From Mycolicibacterium komossense (lineage in GTDB: Bacteria; Actinomycetota; Actinomycetes; Mycobacteriales; Mycobacteriaceae), in the NCBI RefSeq assembly GCF_025822605.1, contig NZ_JACKTY010000018.1, positions 141 to 64,140 on the forward strand: a stretch of DNA of 64,000 bases. Reading direction: 5' to 3'. A model generated the notes under the pieces. That model saw only the letters and a program-made list of their open reading frames with translations. It had not been told where the DNA came from and ran no database searches. Positions 52,597-61,720 of this stretch are shown here, piece after piece. The translations under genes were made by a program, and so were the position numbers. The first letter of the stretch is position 1, and each line of letters opens with the position of its first letter.

Positions 52597-54015
52597 TCAG
52601 CGCGCCATCGCCGTCTCGACGACCGTCAGCTCCTCAGGAAGCCCTGCAGCACGGCGTATTTCGATGAACTCGTCGATCATCGCGTCCGTGACCTCATGTG
52701 GATCGTCGACGGTGGCGCCGTCGGCGATCACCGAGATGTTGAGCTGGTCGACGTAGCTCCACACCGTGATGTTGAGCCCGCTGGCCGCCGTCAGCGGTCC
52801 GACGCTGTAGATCTCGGTGACCAGCGCCCCGCCGACGCGGCCGCGCTCCCGCGGACCCGGCACATTTGAGATGTTCAGGTTCAGTATCTTGTTCTGCATG
52901 TCACGGCTCGACAGGTACGTGAACAGCTTTTCCAGCGCCACCGGTGGCACGTAGTTCGACCAGCGGCTGACCAGCTCCGGGCCGATCAGATGATTGCTCT
53001 CCTTGGCCATCACCGCGGTGGTGTGCGCCTGCTCCACCCGCGCCAGCGGCTGATCGAGATCCACCGGGATGGGCATCAGGACACCGGTGAAGAAGTTGCC
53101 GGAGATCCGCTGCGGGTTGAAGTCGAAGCTGACCGGCACCGAGGCGAGCAACGGGTGCTCCGCCTGACCGTCGTAGTGCAGCAACATCTTTCGCAATGCC
53201 CCGGCGGACAGCGCGAGCACCAGATCGTTGATCGACACCCCAAGGTGTTTGCTGGTCTGCTTGATGTCGGCCAGCGACAGAGTAGCGGTGGCGAACCGTC
53301 GCTCCGGGGTGAGCTTGTGATTGATGAAACTCGGTGGCGGCGTGAACGGGCGCGTCAGCTCGGGGGACAACTTGCGGCTGCTGCGCCGGACCCGGTTCAT
53401 CCCTTGCGCGGTGTACTTGATCGTCGCCGGCACCCGGCCGATCTGCCGCAGATGGTCACGAAAAGCCGAGCCCAACAACTTCCCCCTGGTCGGGGGCGGG
53501 TCGGGTTGGTAGACCTCGTCGGTGCTGTCCGGGCTCGATTGCAGGTCGAGGCCGAGCGCGATCAAATTGGCCGAGGCCACGCCGTCGGCCAGCGCGTGGT
53601 GGATCTTGGCGACCACCGCGATGCGACCGTTGGCCAGGCCCTGCACGAAGTACATCTCCCACAACGGTCGGCGACGATCCAGTGGGGTACTGGCGATCTC
53701 GCCGATCGCCTCGTCGAGTTGACGACGCCCGCCGGGAGCGGGCAACTGCCATGGCCTGATGTGGTACGCGAGGTCCACGTCACAGTTCTCGCGCCACATC
53801 GCGCGGTGGAACTTGAACGGAATATCGACCAACTCGTAGCGGAACGGGTCGAGCTTGTGCATCCGGCTGCCGAGGACTTGACGGAATTCCTCGACACCGA
53901 AGGTCCGGTCACCGAGATCCTGCAACTCGATCACCGCGACTTTGATGGTGTGCATGTGGACGTTTGGCGCTTCGCTATACAGCAGAAAAGCGTCCCACCC
54001 GGTCAGTCTCTTCAC
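52597..54015 (-). CDS. Wax ester synthase/diacylglycerol acyltransferase (Rv0221-like)
   Basis: This 472-residue WS/DGAT makes triacylglycerol or wax ester from acyl-CoA. The active-site HHxxxDG is at residues 139-145 (KIHHALADGVAS), and the family motifs PLWEMYFVQGL and NISNVPGPRE follow. GTG 54015 has a perfect GGAGGTGA ribosome binding site 4 nt upstream, the strongest in the window. It follows lipC on the same strand after 42 bp, as Rv0220-Rv0221 do. Confidence 0.93.
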   Translation of the reverse strand: MKRLTGWDAFLLYSEAPNVHMHTIKVAVIELQDLGDRTFGVEEFRQVLGSRMHKLDPFRYELVDIPFKFHRAMWRENCDVDLAYHIRPWQLPAPGGRRQLDEAIGEIASTPLDRRRPLWEMYFVQGLANGRIAVVAKIHHALADGVASANLIALGLDLQSSPDSTDEVYQPDPPPTRGKLLGSAFRDHLRQIGRVPATIKYTAQGMNRVRRSSRKLSPELTRPFTPPPSFINHKLTPERRFATATLSLADIKQTSKHLGVSINDLVLALSAGALRKMLLHYDGQAEHPLLASVPVSFDFNPQRISGNFFTGVLMPIPVDLDQPLARVEQAHTTAVMAKESNHLIGPELVSRWSNYVPPVALEKLFTYLSSRDMQNKILNLNISNVPGPRERGRVGGALVTEIYSVGPLTAASGLNITVWSYVDQLNISVIADGATVDDPHEVTDAMIDEFIEIRRAAGLPEELTVVETAMAR

Positions 54016-54057
54016 CGGTTCACCTCCCTCAAGGAGGACCCTACAAGCGGGCGCAGG

Positions 54058-55281
54058 TTAAACGACCTCTTTGGCTCTCATCATGTTGCGGGTGCGGTGA
54101 ATCTGGTTGAGAAACAGCCCGATTGCGGTGGCCATCGACCCGGTGCGAGCACCGTCGGTCATATCGAAGCCGTGCCCGGCGCCAGGCAGTTCCACGTAAC
54201 TGACCACCGAGCGCGATTCTGCGCGAAGGCGTTCGACGAAACTCCGAGCCTGCGCGACGGGGATGACGGTGTCCGCGCTGCCGTGGATCACCAGGAACGG
54301 CGGTGCCTCGGAATGCACGCGGTGGATCGGTGAAGCATTGTGGAAGATCTCGGGGTGCCGCTTGATCTTCTTGTTGACGACCACGCGCTCGAGGAATTCG
54401 ACGAACCTGGCCCGTTCCGCGGTGGATCGGTCCTCCCAGTCGTAGCGGCCGTAGATGCCGACCACGGCGTCGACCGAGGTGTCCGACCCGTCCGGCAGAT
54501 GTCCCTGGAATTCGGGATCGCCCGCGGTCAGCCCGGCCAGTGCGGCCAGATGTCCGCCTGCCGAACAGCCGGCGATGGTGACGAAATCCCGGTCACCGCC
54601 GAACTTGTCGACGTTCGCGCGGGCCCAGGCGATGGCAGCCTTGATATCAACCATGTGCTGGGGCCAGCGATGGCTCGGCGAGACGCGATAGTCGATCGAC
54701 AGGCACACCCAGCCGAGGTCGGCCAGGTGCGACATCAGCGCGTAGCCCTGCAGGATCCGGCTGCCGTGCACCCAGGCACCGCCGGGAACGAAGATCATCA
54801 CTGGCGCGGGCCCGGCGGGAAGGTCCGTGCGGCGCCAGACGTCGAGCAGTTGTTCGGGATCGTCTCCGTAGCGCACGGACGCCCGGTGCAGGTGACGACG
54901 ATGCTTGAGTGCATTCCAGAGCGGGGGCGCCTTCTCTGGCACCGGCCACTCGATGTCGAGGTCCTCGGCGGGTACGACACCGCGCAGTGCCGCATCGGAC
55001 ACGGCATGGGTCTTGTCGCGCTCCTGCTGACGGATCTCGCCGATACCGGGGGTGAACCACGAGCGGACGGTGGCCGAGAGCATCTCAGGGATGACACGGG
55101 CACCCCAGACCCCCATGGCCGTGTAACCGCCGAGGGGTTCCAGTTGTTTGCCGACCACCGGCAGTGAGGCCGAGGCCACGCTTGCCGCCAACAGGTAGTC
55201 AGCCGGACTGGCGTGGAGCAGCCACCGCGCTCGGGAACACAGCGTGGGCCCGGGATAGCGGGTTTCCGGTCGAACCGTCAT
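54058..55281 (-). CDS. lipC: Cell-surface esterase LipC
   Basis: This 407-residue HSL-type esterase/lipase has IFVPGGAWVHGSRILQGYALMS, the nucleophile Ser in IAGCSAGGHLAALAGL, Asp in IHGSADTVIPV and His in GAGHGFDMTDG. It closely resembles Rv0220. ATG 55281 has TACTCT 7 nt upstream and no ribosome binding site, so it is probably leaderless; longer starts upstream give unrelated sequence. It drives the lipC-WS/DGAT operon. Confidence 0.92.
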   Translation of the reverse strand: MTVRPETRYPGPTLCSRARWLLHASPADYLLAASVASASLPVVGKQLEPLGGYTAMGVWGARVIPEMLSATVRSWFTPGIGEIRQQERDKTHAVSDAALRGVVPAEDLDIEWPVPEKAPPLWNALKHRRHLHRASVRYGDDPEQLLDVWRRTDLPAGPAPVMIFVPGGAWVHGSRILQGYALMSHLADLGWVCLSIDYRVSPSHRWPQHMVDIKAAIAWARANVDKFGGDRDFVTIAGCSAGGHLAALAGLTAGDPEFQGHLPDGSDTSVDAVVGIYGRYDWEDRSTAERARFVEFLERVVVNKKIKRHPEIFHNASPIHRVHSEAPPFLVIHGSADTVIPVAQARSFVERLRAESRSVVSYVELPGAGHGFDMTDGARTGSMATAIGLFLNQIHRTRNMMRAKEVV

Positions 55282-55465
55282 GGGTCGGAGAGTACCCCCG
55301 AACCACCTGGCGGTATCGACAAAATTTCGAAACTGTCTACCCCGTTGTTTACAGATTTTCCGGTCATGGGTGTTTGCCGAGGTGGGGAGGCCCACTTCCG
55401 AGGCGACACGCCTACGTGCAATCGACGACACGCCGCGATGAGGCAATGCAGGGTATGAAGAACAC

Positions 55466-57103
55466 ATGGTCGCCTACGCGGACGTCATTTACACCAACGG
55501 TGAGATTGTCACGATCAACGATGCGAATCCGGCCGCGGAAGCGGTCGCGGTCACCGCCGGCCGCATCGTGGCGGTCGGCGACCGCGCTGCCGTCGAGGCA
55601 CACCGCGGGCCGGACACCGAGGTCAAAGACTTGCAGGGCGCCACCCTGCTCCCAGGGTTCATCGATCCGCACAGTCACTATCTGAGTGCGCTCACGGTGG
55701 TCAACCAGGTCAACCTTTTCCCCCCGCCGGCCGGACCCGGAGCCGATGTGGAGTCAATACTGACTGCGCTCAACGACTTTCGCGGAGCGCGCGCGATACC
55801 GGCCGGTGAGCTGATCGTCGCGTACGGCTACGACGACAGCGCGATGCCAGACGGCCGGACCCTGCACAAAGAAGATCTCGACGCCGACTTCCCGGACAAT
55901 CCGCTGGTGATCGGGCACGTGTCGATGCATGGAGCGGTGCTCAACTCGGCGGCGATGCGGCTGTACGGTATTTCGGCCGAGACCGAGACACCTCCCGGTG
56001 GGGTCATCGTGCGCAAGCCGGGCTCTCAGGAGCCCGACGGGCTGGTGATGGAGACTGCCTTTCTGCCGATCATGGCCGCGATGCCCAAACCGACGCCCAC
56101 CCAGGAGATCGAGTGGAGTATCGCCGCGCAGCAGATGTATGCGTCATTCGGGTTCACCACCGCCCATGAGGGACTGTCGCATGCCGGCGACATCGCGTTG
56201 ATGCAACGGGCCGCCGCCGGCGGTGCCACGGTGATCGACGTCATCGCGTTCCCCTTCATCCTGGAATTGGACGCCGTGCTCACCGACAACCCGCCCGAGA
56301 CGTTCGGCACCTACCGCGATCGGTTCAAGCTCGGCGGCGTCAAGATCACCATCGATGGCTCGCCACAGGGCCGGACCGCGTATTTCACGACGCCCTACCT
56401 GGTGGAAGGCCCTGATGGTCAACAGAATTGGCGTGGCGAGCAAGGCTTCCCGCAGACCACCGTCGATGACTGGTTCGCCAAGGTCTACGCCCTGGGGCTA
56501 CCGCTGAACATCCACGCCAACGGTGACGCCGCGATCGACATGCTGCTCGACGCGCACGCGGCCGCGGCAGGCGACGATCCCGGCAAGGACCGCCGCACCG
56601 TGGCGATCCACTCCCAGTTCGTTCGCGCCGACCAACTCGACAGGTTTGTCGAATACCGGATCATCCCGTCGTTTTTCACCGAACACACCTTCTATTTCGG
56701 CGATGCGCACATCCGGCTGCGCGGCCGGGAGCAGGCCGATTTCCTCAGTCCGGTCCGTGCTGCGCTGGACCGCGGGCTGCGGGCAACCAATCACACCGAT
56801 TTCGTGGTGACCCCACTCGATCAGATGTTCCTGCTCTGGACCGCCGTCAACCGCGTCGCGCGCAGCGGTGAGGTGATCGGCGCCGATCAGCGGATCACTG
56901 CGTTGGAGGCGCTCAAGACCATCACCATCGACGCGGCGCACCAGTACTTCGAGGAGGCCGACAAGGGCTCGATCGAGGTTGGCAAGCTCGCGGATCTGGT
57001 TGTTCTGGAAAGTAATCCGTTGACCGTCGACCCGATGGCGATCAAAGACATCGCCGTGCTGGAGACGATCAAGGAAGGCCGCACCGTCTACGCGCGCAGT
57101 TAG
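55466..57103 (+). CDS. YtcJ-like amidohydrolase
   Basis: This 545-residue metal-dependent amidohydrolase belongs to the YtcJ/AtzF-like group. It has the composite beta domain (YADVIYTNGEIVTINDANPAAEAVAVTAGRIVAVG), the metal motif LLPGFIDPHSHY, NIHANGDAAIDMLLDAH, VAIHSQF and NHTDFVV, and the C-terminal GSIEVGKLADLVVL. It probably hydrolyses an amide or imide. ATG 55466 is the first start after the AT-rich divergent region. It overlaps the phnV-like permease gene by 4 bp, convergent. Confidence 0.87.
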   Translation: MVAYADVIYTNGEIVTINDANPAAEAVAVTAGRIVAVGDRAAVEAHRGPDTEVKDLQGATLLPGFIDPHSHYLSALTVVNQVNLFPPPAGPGADVESILTALNDFRGARAIPAGELIVAYGYDDSAMPDGRTLHKEDLDADFPDNPLVIGHVSMHGAVLNSAAMRLYGISAETETPPGGVIVRKPGSQEPDGLVMETAFLPIMAAMPKPTPTQEIEWSIAAQQMYASFGFTTAHEGLSHAGDIALMQRAAAGGATVIDVIAFPFILELDAVLTDNPPETFGTYRDRFKLGGVKITIDGSPQGRTAYFTTPYLVEGPDGQQNWRGEQGFPQTTVDDWFAKVYALGLPLNIHANGDAAIDMLLDAHAAAAGDDPGKDRRTVAIHSQFVRADQLDRFVEYRIIPSFFTEHTFYFGDAHIRLRGREQADFLSPVRAALDRGLRATNHTDFVVTPLDQMFLLWTAVNRVARSGEVIGADQRITALEALKTITIDAAHQYFEEADKGSIEVGKLADLVVLESNPLTVDPMAIKDIAVLETIKEGRTVYARS

Positions 57104-57897
57104 CGCAGGGCGGCGCGGCCGCGGATTCGGCCAAGCACCAGCAGGGCCACCAGGGTGACCAACAGCAGCACTGTCGTGCACGCGGCCGCCTGTAATGCCT
57201 GCCCCCGGTCGGTCAGCCCGAAAATCGTCACCGGCAACGTCTTCCAGGTCGCGGGGTACACCATGACGGTGGCGCCGAGCTCACCCATCGACAATGCGAC
57301 GGCCAGGCCGGCTGCGGCGCCGAGGGCGGGCATCAACAGGGGCAGGGTGATCCGGAACAGCACCCGGACCGGGCCCGCTCCCAGCGATTCGGCGACCTGT
57401 CGATAGGCCGGGTCCAGTCGATCCAGCGCCGCCGAGACCGCGCTGAACGCGAAGGCGAGGACCAGCACGGTGTGGGCCAGGATGACGATCCATCGGGTGC
57501 CACCCAGCAGCAGCGGGCGCGCATTGAACGCGATGAGCAGGCCGAGCCCAATCGTCACCGACGGCACCGCGATGGGCAGATGGAATACCGCATCGGTGAG
57601 CCGCTGCAACCAGGCCGGCGCCTCCCGCGCGGCCAGCGCCGCCCAGGTCCCCAGGATCAGGGCCAGACCCCCGGCGATGATCGCGCTCTGCAGGCTCACC
57701 GACAGGCTGGCCAGGTTTTCCCCGGACAGCGCGGCGCTGACGTGCCCGAGCCCCAGATTCGACGGCAGGGCGCCGTTCCACGATCCCGCCAGTCCGGCGA
57801 AGACGACGATGGCCAGCGGTGCGACGAAGACGACGAGAACGACCGACCCGAAGACGGTGAGAACAGTCGCCCTACTTCGCGGGTTCCACAACAACAT
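57100..57897 (-). CDS. phnV: Phosphonate (AEP-type) ABC transporter permease, second
   Basis: This 265-residue permease has six membrane helices and the EAA-like loop YRQVAESLGAGPVRVLFRITLPLLMPAL. The opening is hydrophobic directly after ATG 57897. It overlaps the first permease by 26 bp, and the two form the translocation channel of the importer with the ATPase. It is the last gene of the minus-strand phosphonate operon. The PhnV name is by operon order relative to the Salmonella-type PhnSTUV system. Confidence 0.83.
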   Translation of the reverse strand: MLLWNPRSRATVLTVFGSVVLVVFVAPLAIVVFAGLAGSWNGALPSNLGLGHVSAALSGENLASLSVSLQSAIIAGGLALILGTWAALAAREAPAWLQRLTDAVFHLPIAVPSVTIGLGLLIAFNARPLLLGGTRWIVILAHTVLVLAFAFSAVSAALDRLDPAYRQVAESLGAGPVRVLFRITLPLLMPALGAAAGLAVALSMGELGATVMVYPATWKTLPVTIFGLTDRGQALQAAACTTVLLLVTLVALLVLGRIRGRAALR

Positions 57898-58786
57898 CCG
57901 GCGCCTCCTTCCCGGTCATCAACCGCGCGAATACGATTCGGTACGTCACGTAGAGCGCCAGCGACAACACCACCTGCACGGTCGCGACCACCGCGGCGCC
58001 CGGCAGGTCGAACGTGACGATGCCCCTGGTGTAGATCAGCACTGGAAGCGTGACGACACCCTTGGCGCCGGTGAACAACACGATCCCGAACTCGTTGAGC
58101 GTCAGCAGCAGGACCAGACTGCCGCCGGCGATCAGTGCCGGCCACGCCTCGGGCAGCACCACGGTGCGCAGCACCCGCAGCGGTGAGGCACCGAGGCTGG
58201 CCGCAACGTCCAGTTGTTGGCGCGGCAGCAGCGAGAACGACGCCAGCAGCGGGCGGACCACGAACGGAGTGAAGAAGGTGATCTCGGCAGCCACTACGCC
58301 TGCCGGGGTGTAGAGGAAATCGATTGCGGGCGAAGCAGATCCGGTGATACCGGTAATCAGCGCATTCGCGGCGCCCGCGGTGCCGTAGAGGAAGGTGAAC
58401 GCCAGCGTGATCAGGAATGACGGCAATGCCAGGACGGTGTCGATGAGCCGCCCGACCAACGCCGAGCCGGGAAACGGCACGAAGCCAAGCACGACCGCCA
58501 GGAATGTGCCGAGCACCAGGCACCCGAGTGTCGACACCATGGCGATCGACACCGTGCGCCACAACGCATCGCGGAAGATCTCCGCCGAGAGCACCGAGGT
58601 CCACGTCGACCACCCGTAGCCGGTGCCGACTTTCGCCGATTCCAGGCACACCCGGATCAGTGGGTACACCGCGGCGACCAGGACCACCAGCAGGGGCGCC
58701 AGCGCCCATAGCGCTGCGCGCGTCCGACCCCGCGGCGCCGCGTTCGCGGTGTCGATCGGCGCGGGCTGATCGAGCAGGGCGGTCAT
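57872..58786 (-). CDS. phnU: Phosphonate (AEP-type) ABC transporter permease, first
   Basis: This 304-residue permease has six to seven membrane helices and a typical EAA loop (DVAASLGASPLRVLRTVVLPEAWPALIAG). ATG 58786 overlaps the ATPase stop (ATGA). A long N-terminus (MTALLDQPAPIDTANAAPRGR) precedes the first helix. With PhnV-like permease and the ATPase it imports 2-aminoethylphosphonate or a relative. Confidence 0.83.
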   Translation of the reverse strand: MTALLDQPAPIDTANAAPRGRTRAALWALAPLLVVLVAAVYPLIRVCLESAKVGTGYGWSTWTSVLSAEIFRDALWRTVSIAMVSTLGCLVLGTFLAVVLGFVPFPGSALVGRLIDTVLALPSFLITLAFTFLYGTAGAANALITGITGSASPAIDFLYTPAGVVAAEITFFTPFVVRPLLASFSLLPRQQLDVAASLGASPLRVLRTVVLPEAWPALIAGGSLVLLLTLNEFGIVLFTGAKGVVTLPVLIYTRGIVTFDLPGAAVVATVQVVLSLALYVTYRIVFARLMTGKEAPDVVVEPAK

Positions 58787-59937
58787 GTCGGAATCCGCAC
58801 CAGAACACCGGCAGGCTCGGGGATCCGCACGCCGATCTCTGCGCCGATCTCGAATTTCGCATTGCCTGGAGCGTCAACCTCGATCAGCTGATCCGGCATC
58901 CCGCCGACCGACAACACCACCCGAGTCGTCGCCCCACGCCAGACCGTCGCATTGACGTTGGCACGCAGTGCATCCCGGTTACCCAGTCCGACGATCTGTA
59001 GGGCATGCGGCCGGATGCACAGCAGTGCGCGTGACCCAGGAGCCCAGTCGACCTTGCCGGTCCTGGGCTGTGGCGCCTCCGCGCTGACCGTCTTGTGAGC
59101 GATGGTCACCAATGCCGACGTGCCGATCACCCGGCCCACCGTGCACGGAATCAGGTTGGCGCCACCCAGGAACGCCGCGGTGAAGCTGGTCGGCGGCCGT
59201 CGCCACAGGTTCTCCGCGGTGTCGACATCCATCAGCCTCGCGTCGTTCATCACGACGATCCGGTCCGCCAGGGCCAGCGCCTCGGCCTGATCATGAGTGA
59301 CGTAGAGCATCGCGGTGTCGGGCAGCGCTTCCTTGAGTCGCTGCAGTTCGGCGAGCATCGACTGGCGCAACCGGGCGTCCAGCGCCGCGAGCGGCTCGTC
59401 GAGCAGCAGCACCCTGGGCCGAATCGCCAGGGCGCGGGCGATCGCCACCCGCTGCTGCTGGCCGCCGGAAAGCTCACGGGGCAACCGCTTTCCGTAGTCG
59501 CCCATGCCGACCATGTCGAGCGCCTCGGCGACCCGGTCGGCGATCTCCCCACGAGGCACCCGTTGCGATTTCAACCCGAACGCCACATTGTCGGAGACCC
59601 GCATGTGCGGGAACAGGGCGTAGGACTGCAGCACCACGCCGATCCCCCGCTTCGCCGGCGGCAGATCGGTCACGTCCCGGCCGGCGAGCCGGACCCGGCC
59701 CGACGTCGGTCGGACGAAACCGGCCAGCGCGTTGAGCGCGGTCGACTTACCCGATCCACTGGGACCGAGGAGGGCGACGGTCTCGCCGACAGCGACGCGC
59801 AGGTTGAGATCGACCAGCGCGTGCGTCGTCTTCTTGCCGTGCCCGTAGGCAACCCCGACCCGGTCGAAGATGATTGCGGGTACGTCTGTTTCGCTGGCCA
59901 CCACACTGTTGGGTGCGACCACCCCAACGTCAGCCAT
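58783..59937 (-). CDS. phnT: Phosphonate (AEP-type) ABC transporter ATPase
   Basis: This 384-residue ATPase has Walker A GPSGSGKST, the Q-loop VLQSYALFPH, the signature LSGGQQQRVAIARAL, Walker B VLLLDEPLAALD and the switch His in VTHDQ. The C-terminal third is a TOBE-type domain. ATG 59937 (MADVGVVAPN) lies 1 base after the binding-protein stop; an upstream ATG at 59973 would overlap that gene. The length and TOBE domain fit the spermidine/phosphonate (PotA/PhnT) class. Confidence 0.88.
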   Translation of the reverse strand: MADVGVVAPNSVVASETDVPAIIFDRVGVAYGHGKKTTHALVDLNLRVAVGETVALLGPSGSGKSTALNALAGFVRPTSGRVRLAGRDVTDLPPAKRGIGVVLQSYALFPHMRVSDNVAFGLKSQRVPRGEIADRVAEALDMVGMGDYGKRLPRELSGGQQQRVAIARALAIRPRVLLLDEPLAALDARLRQSMLAELQRLKEALPDTAMLYVTHDQAEALALADRIVVMNDARLMDVDTAENLWRRPPTSFTAAFLGGANLIPCTVGRVIGTSALVTIAHKTVSAEAPQPRTGKVDWAPGSRALLCIRPHALQIVGLGNRDALRANVNATVWRGATTRVVLSVGGMPDQLIEVDAPGNAKFEIGAEIGVRIPEPAGVLVRIPT

Positions 59938-59938
59938 C

Positions 59939-60994
59939 TCAGCTACCGGTGGCTTTCTGGTATGCGGCGACATCGGCGTCGAGATCGGTCAGGACCGCGT
60001 CCCAGTCCGGCACCCAGACGGTGACGCCCTTGAGTACAGCCGCCGGAGTGTTCGGCTCCACGGCGGACTCCGAGGGGTTCACCAGAGACTCCAGCACCGG
60101 CATACCCAGTGCCTGCGGGGCAACCGTCTTCTGCACGTCTTCGGTGACCAGGTAGGCCAGCAGCTTCTTGGCGGCGTCGGCGTGCGGGGCACCCTTGGTG
60201 ACGCCGGCGACATACGGCAGCGACACCGTCGTCTTCGTCCCGTCGGCGGCGGTGGGGATGAAGATGGCGAATTTCGAGCCCTCATCCTTGATGGAGCCCA
60301 GGTTCATCTGGACATCGCCGTTGGCCACCAGCAGCTCACCGTTGCTGACCTTGGGCTGCAGCTTCCCGGTGGACGACGACGGACCAACGTTGTTGGCCTG
60401 CAGTTTCGCCAAATATTCCAGCGCGCCGGGCTTGCCGAGCAGGTGCTGCAACAGGACGAGCACCGCGGTGCCGTCGCCGGCCTGCCCCGGTGTCGAATAC
60501 TGCAGTTTGTCTTTATATTCCGGTTTGAGCAGGTCGTCCCAGGTCGCCGGCTGCGGCTGCGCACCAGGGTTGGCGATGAAGCTCAGCGCGTTGTCGACGA
60601 TCGGGAGGTAATTGCCACCGGGGCCGACCTGGTCGGCCGGGATCCCCGCGGTGTCGACACCGCTGGGTTGCAGCAGACCGGACTTGTCGGCCTTCTGGAT
60701 GAACGGCGGCAAGGTCACCAGCAGATCGGCCTGCGGGTTGGATTGCTCCTTCTCGACGCGCGACACCACTTCCCCGGAGCCGGCCTCGACCACGTTGACG
60801 TTGATGCCGGTGTCTTTGGTGAACTTGTCGAACTGCCCCTTGTACCAGGTACCGAGACCGTCGGCGCTGTAGACGGTGAGCGTCTCACCGCCGCCTGAGC
60901 CGGACGATCCGGTGCCTCCGCAGGCCGCGGTCAGGCTGACGGACACTGCTGTAAGCGCAATTGCCGTCACCCGTAAAGACTTTCGGATTCCCAT
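59939..60994 (-). CDS. phnS: Phosphonate (AEP-type) ABC transporter substrate-binding lipoprotein
   Basis: This 351-residue lipoprotein has a signal peptide and lipobox (VSLTAACGG), a Gly/Ser linker, then a type II (iron/AEP-class) periplasmic binding fold: ETLTVYSADGLGTWYKGQFDKFTKDTGINVNVVEAGSGEV. It is the ligand receptor. A ribosome binding site GAAAGAAGAA lies upstream of ATG 60994. It is transcribed after the HAD hydrolase gene with a 17-bp gap. Confidence 0.87.
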   Translation of the reverse strand: MGIRKSLRVTAIALTAVSVSLTAACGGTGSSGSGGGETLTVYSADGLGTWYKGQFDKFTKDTGINVNVVEAGSGEVVSRVEKEQSNPQADLLVTLPPFIQKADKSGLLQPSGVDTAGIPADQVGPGGNYLPIVDNALSFIANPGAQPQPATWDDLLKPEYKDKLQYSTPGQAGDGTAVLVLLQHLLGKPGALEYLAKLQANNVGPSSSTGKLQPKVSNGELLVANGDVQMNLGSIKDEGSKFAIFIPTAADGTKTTVSLPYVAGVTKGAPHADAAKKLLAYLVTEDVQKTVAPQALGMPVLESLVNPSESAVEPNTPAAVLKGVTVWVPDWDAVLTDLDADVAAYQKATGS

Positions 60995-61011
60995 CGTTCT
61001 TCTTTCTGCAG

Positions 61012-61698
61012 TTAACGGTCGAGCAGGATCAGGTCGGCAAAATCGGCAACGGTGCCGACGACATGGGTGGCTGCGGCAGCGCGCAGCTGCTCCTCGGTGT
61101 GTGCGCCGGTGAGAGTGCCGGCGGCGATGGAGCAGCCGGCTCGCAACGCGCTGTCGACGTCGTTGCTGGTGTCACCGAGGGACGCGACGTTGCGCACACC
61201 GTCGATCTGCAGGCGCATGAGGGCGGTCAGGATCAGGTCGGGGAACGGCCTGCCCCGGACCCCGTCGCCGGGCGCCAGCACGAGATCGGCCAGTGACTGC
61301 CAGCCCAGCGCGGCCAACAGTTTCCCCTGGGTGACGCCACTGAACCCGGTGGTCAGCGCAACGCGTACGCCACCGTCGCGCAGTCGAGTGATCGCTTCTG
61401 CCGCACCGTCGATCGCGCGGGCGTGCCCCTCGTCGATCAGCCCGGAGTAGGCGTTCTCGAAGGCGGCGTTGGCTTGCTGAGCCAGTTCCTCGGTCCCGAA
61501 TAGGGCGCGGAACACGGTGATCTTCGACTGGCCCATGGTATCGAGCACGTACTGGCGGGCGCGTTCGCGCTCCGCTCCCTCCTCGGGTACCCCCGCGATG
61601 CTGGCCGCCGTCTCGAATGCCGCCACCACCAAGCCGTCGTCAGCAACCGTGGTACCCGCCATATCCACGACCGCTAGCTGAATCTTGTTGCTTGTCAT
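61012..61698 (-). CDS. PhnX-like HAD hydrolase (phosphonatase-like)
   Basis: This 228-residue HAD protein has the phosphonatase-type motif 1 VDMAGTTV (nucleophile Asp12), a Thr in motif 2 (VALTTGFSG), and the motif MGQSK whose Lys59 sits where phosphonoacetaldehyde hydrolase uses its Schiff-base lysine. The end motif GDTSNDVDSALRAG binds Mg2+. It most likely cleaves the C-P bond of phosphonoacetaldehyde or a close analogue. It lies between the FAD oxidoreductase and the ABC importer in one operon. Confidence 0.84.
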   Translation of the reverse strand: MTSNKIQLAVVDMAGTTVADDGLVVAAFETAASIAGVPEEGAERERARQYVLDTMGQSKITVFRALFGTEELAQQANAAFENAYSGLIDEGHARAIDGAAEAITRLRDGGVRVALTTGFSGVTQGKLLAALGWQSLADLVLAPGDGVRGRPFPDLILTALMRLQIDGVRNVASLGDTSNDVDSALRAGCSIAAGTLTGAHTEEQLRAAAATHVVGTVADFADLILLDR

Positions 61699-61720
61699 CG
61701 ATTTTCCTTTCCTGCGTGCA

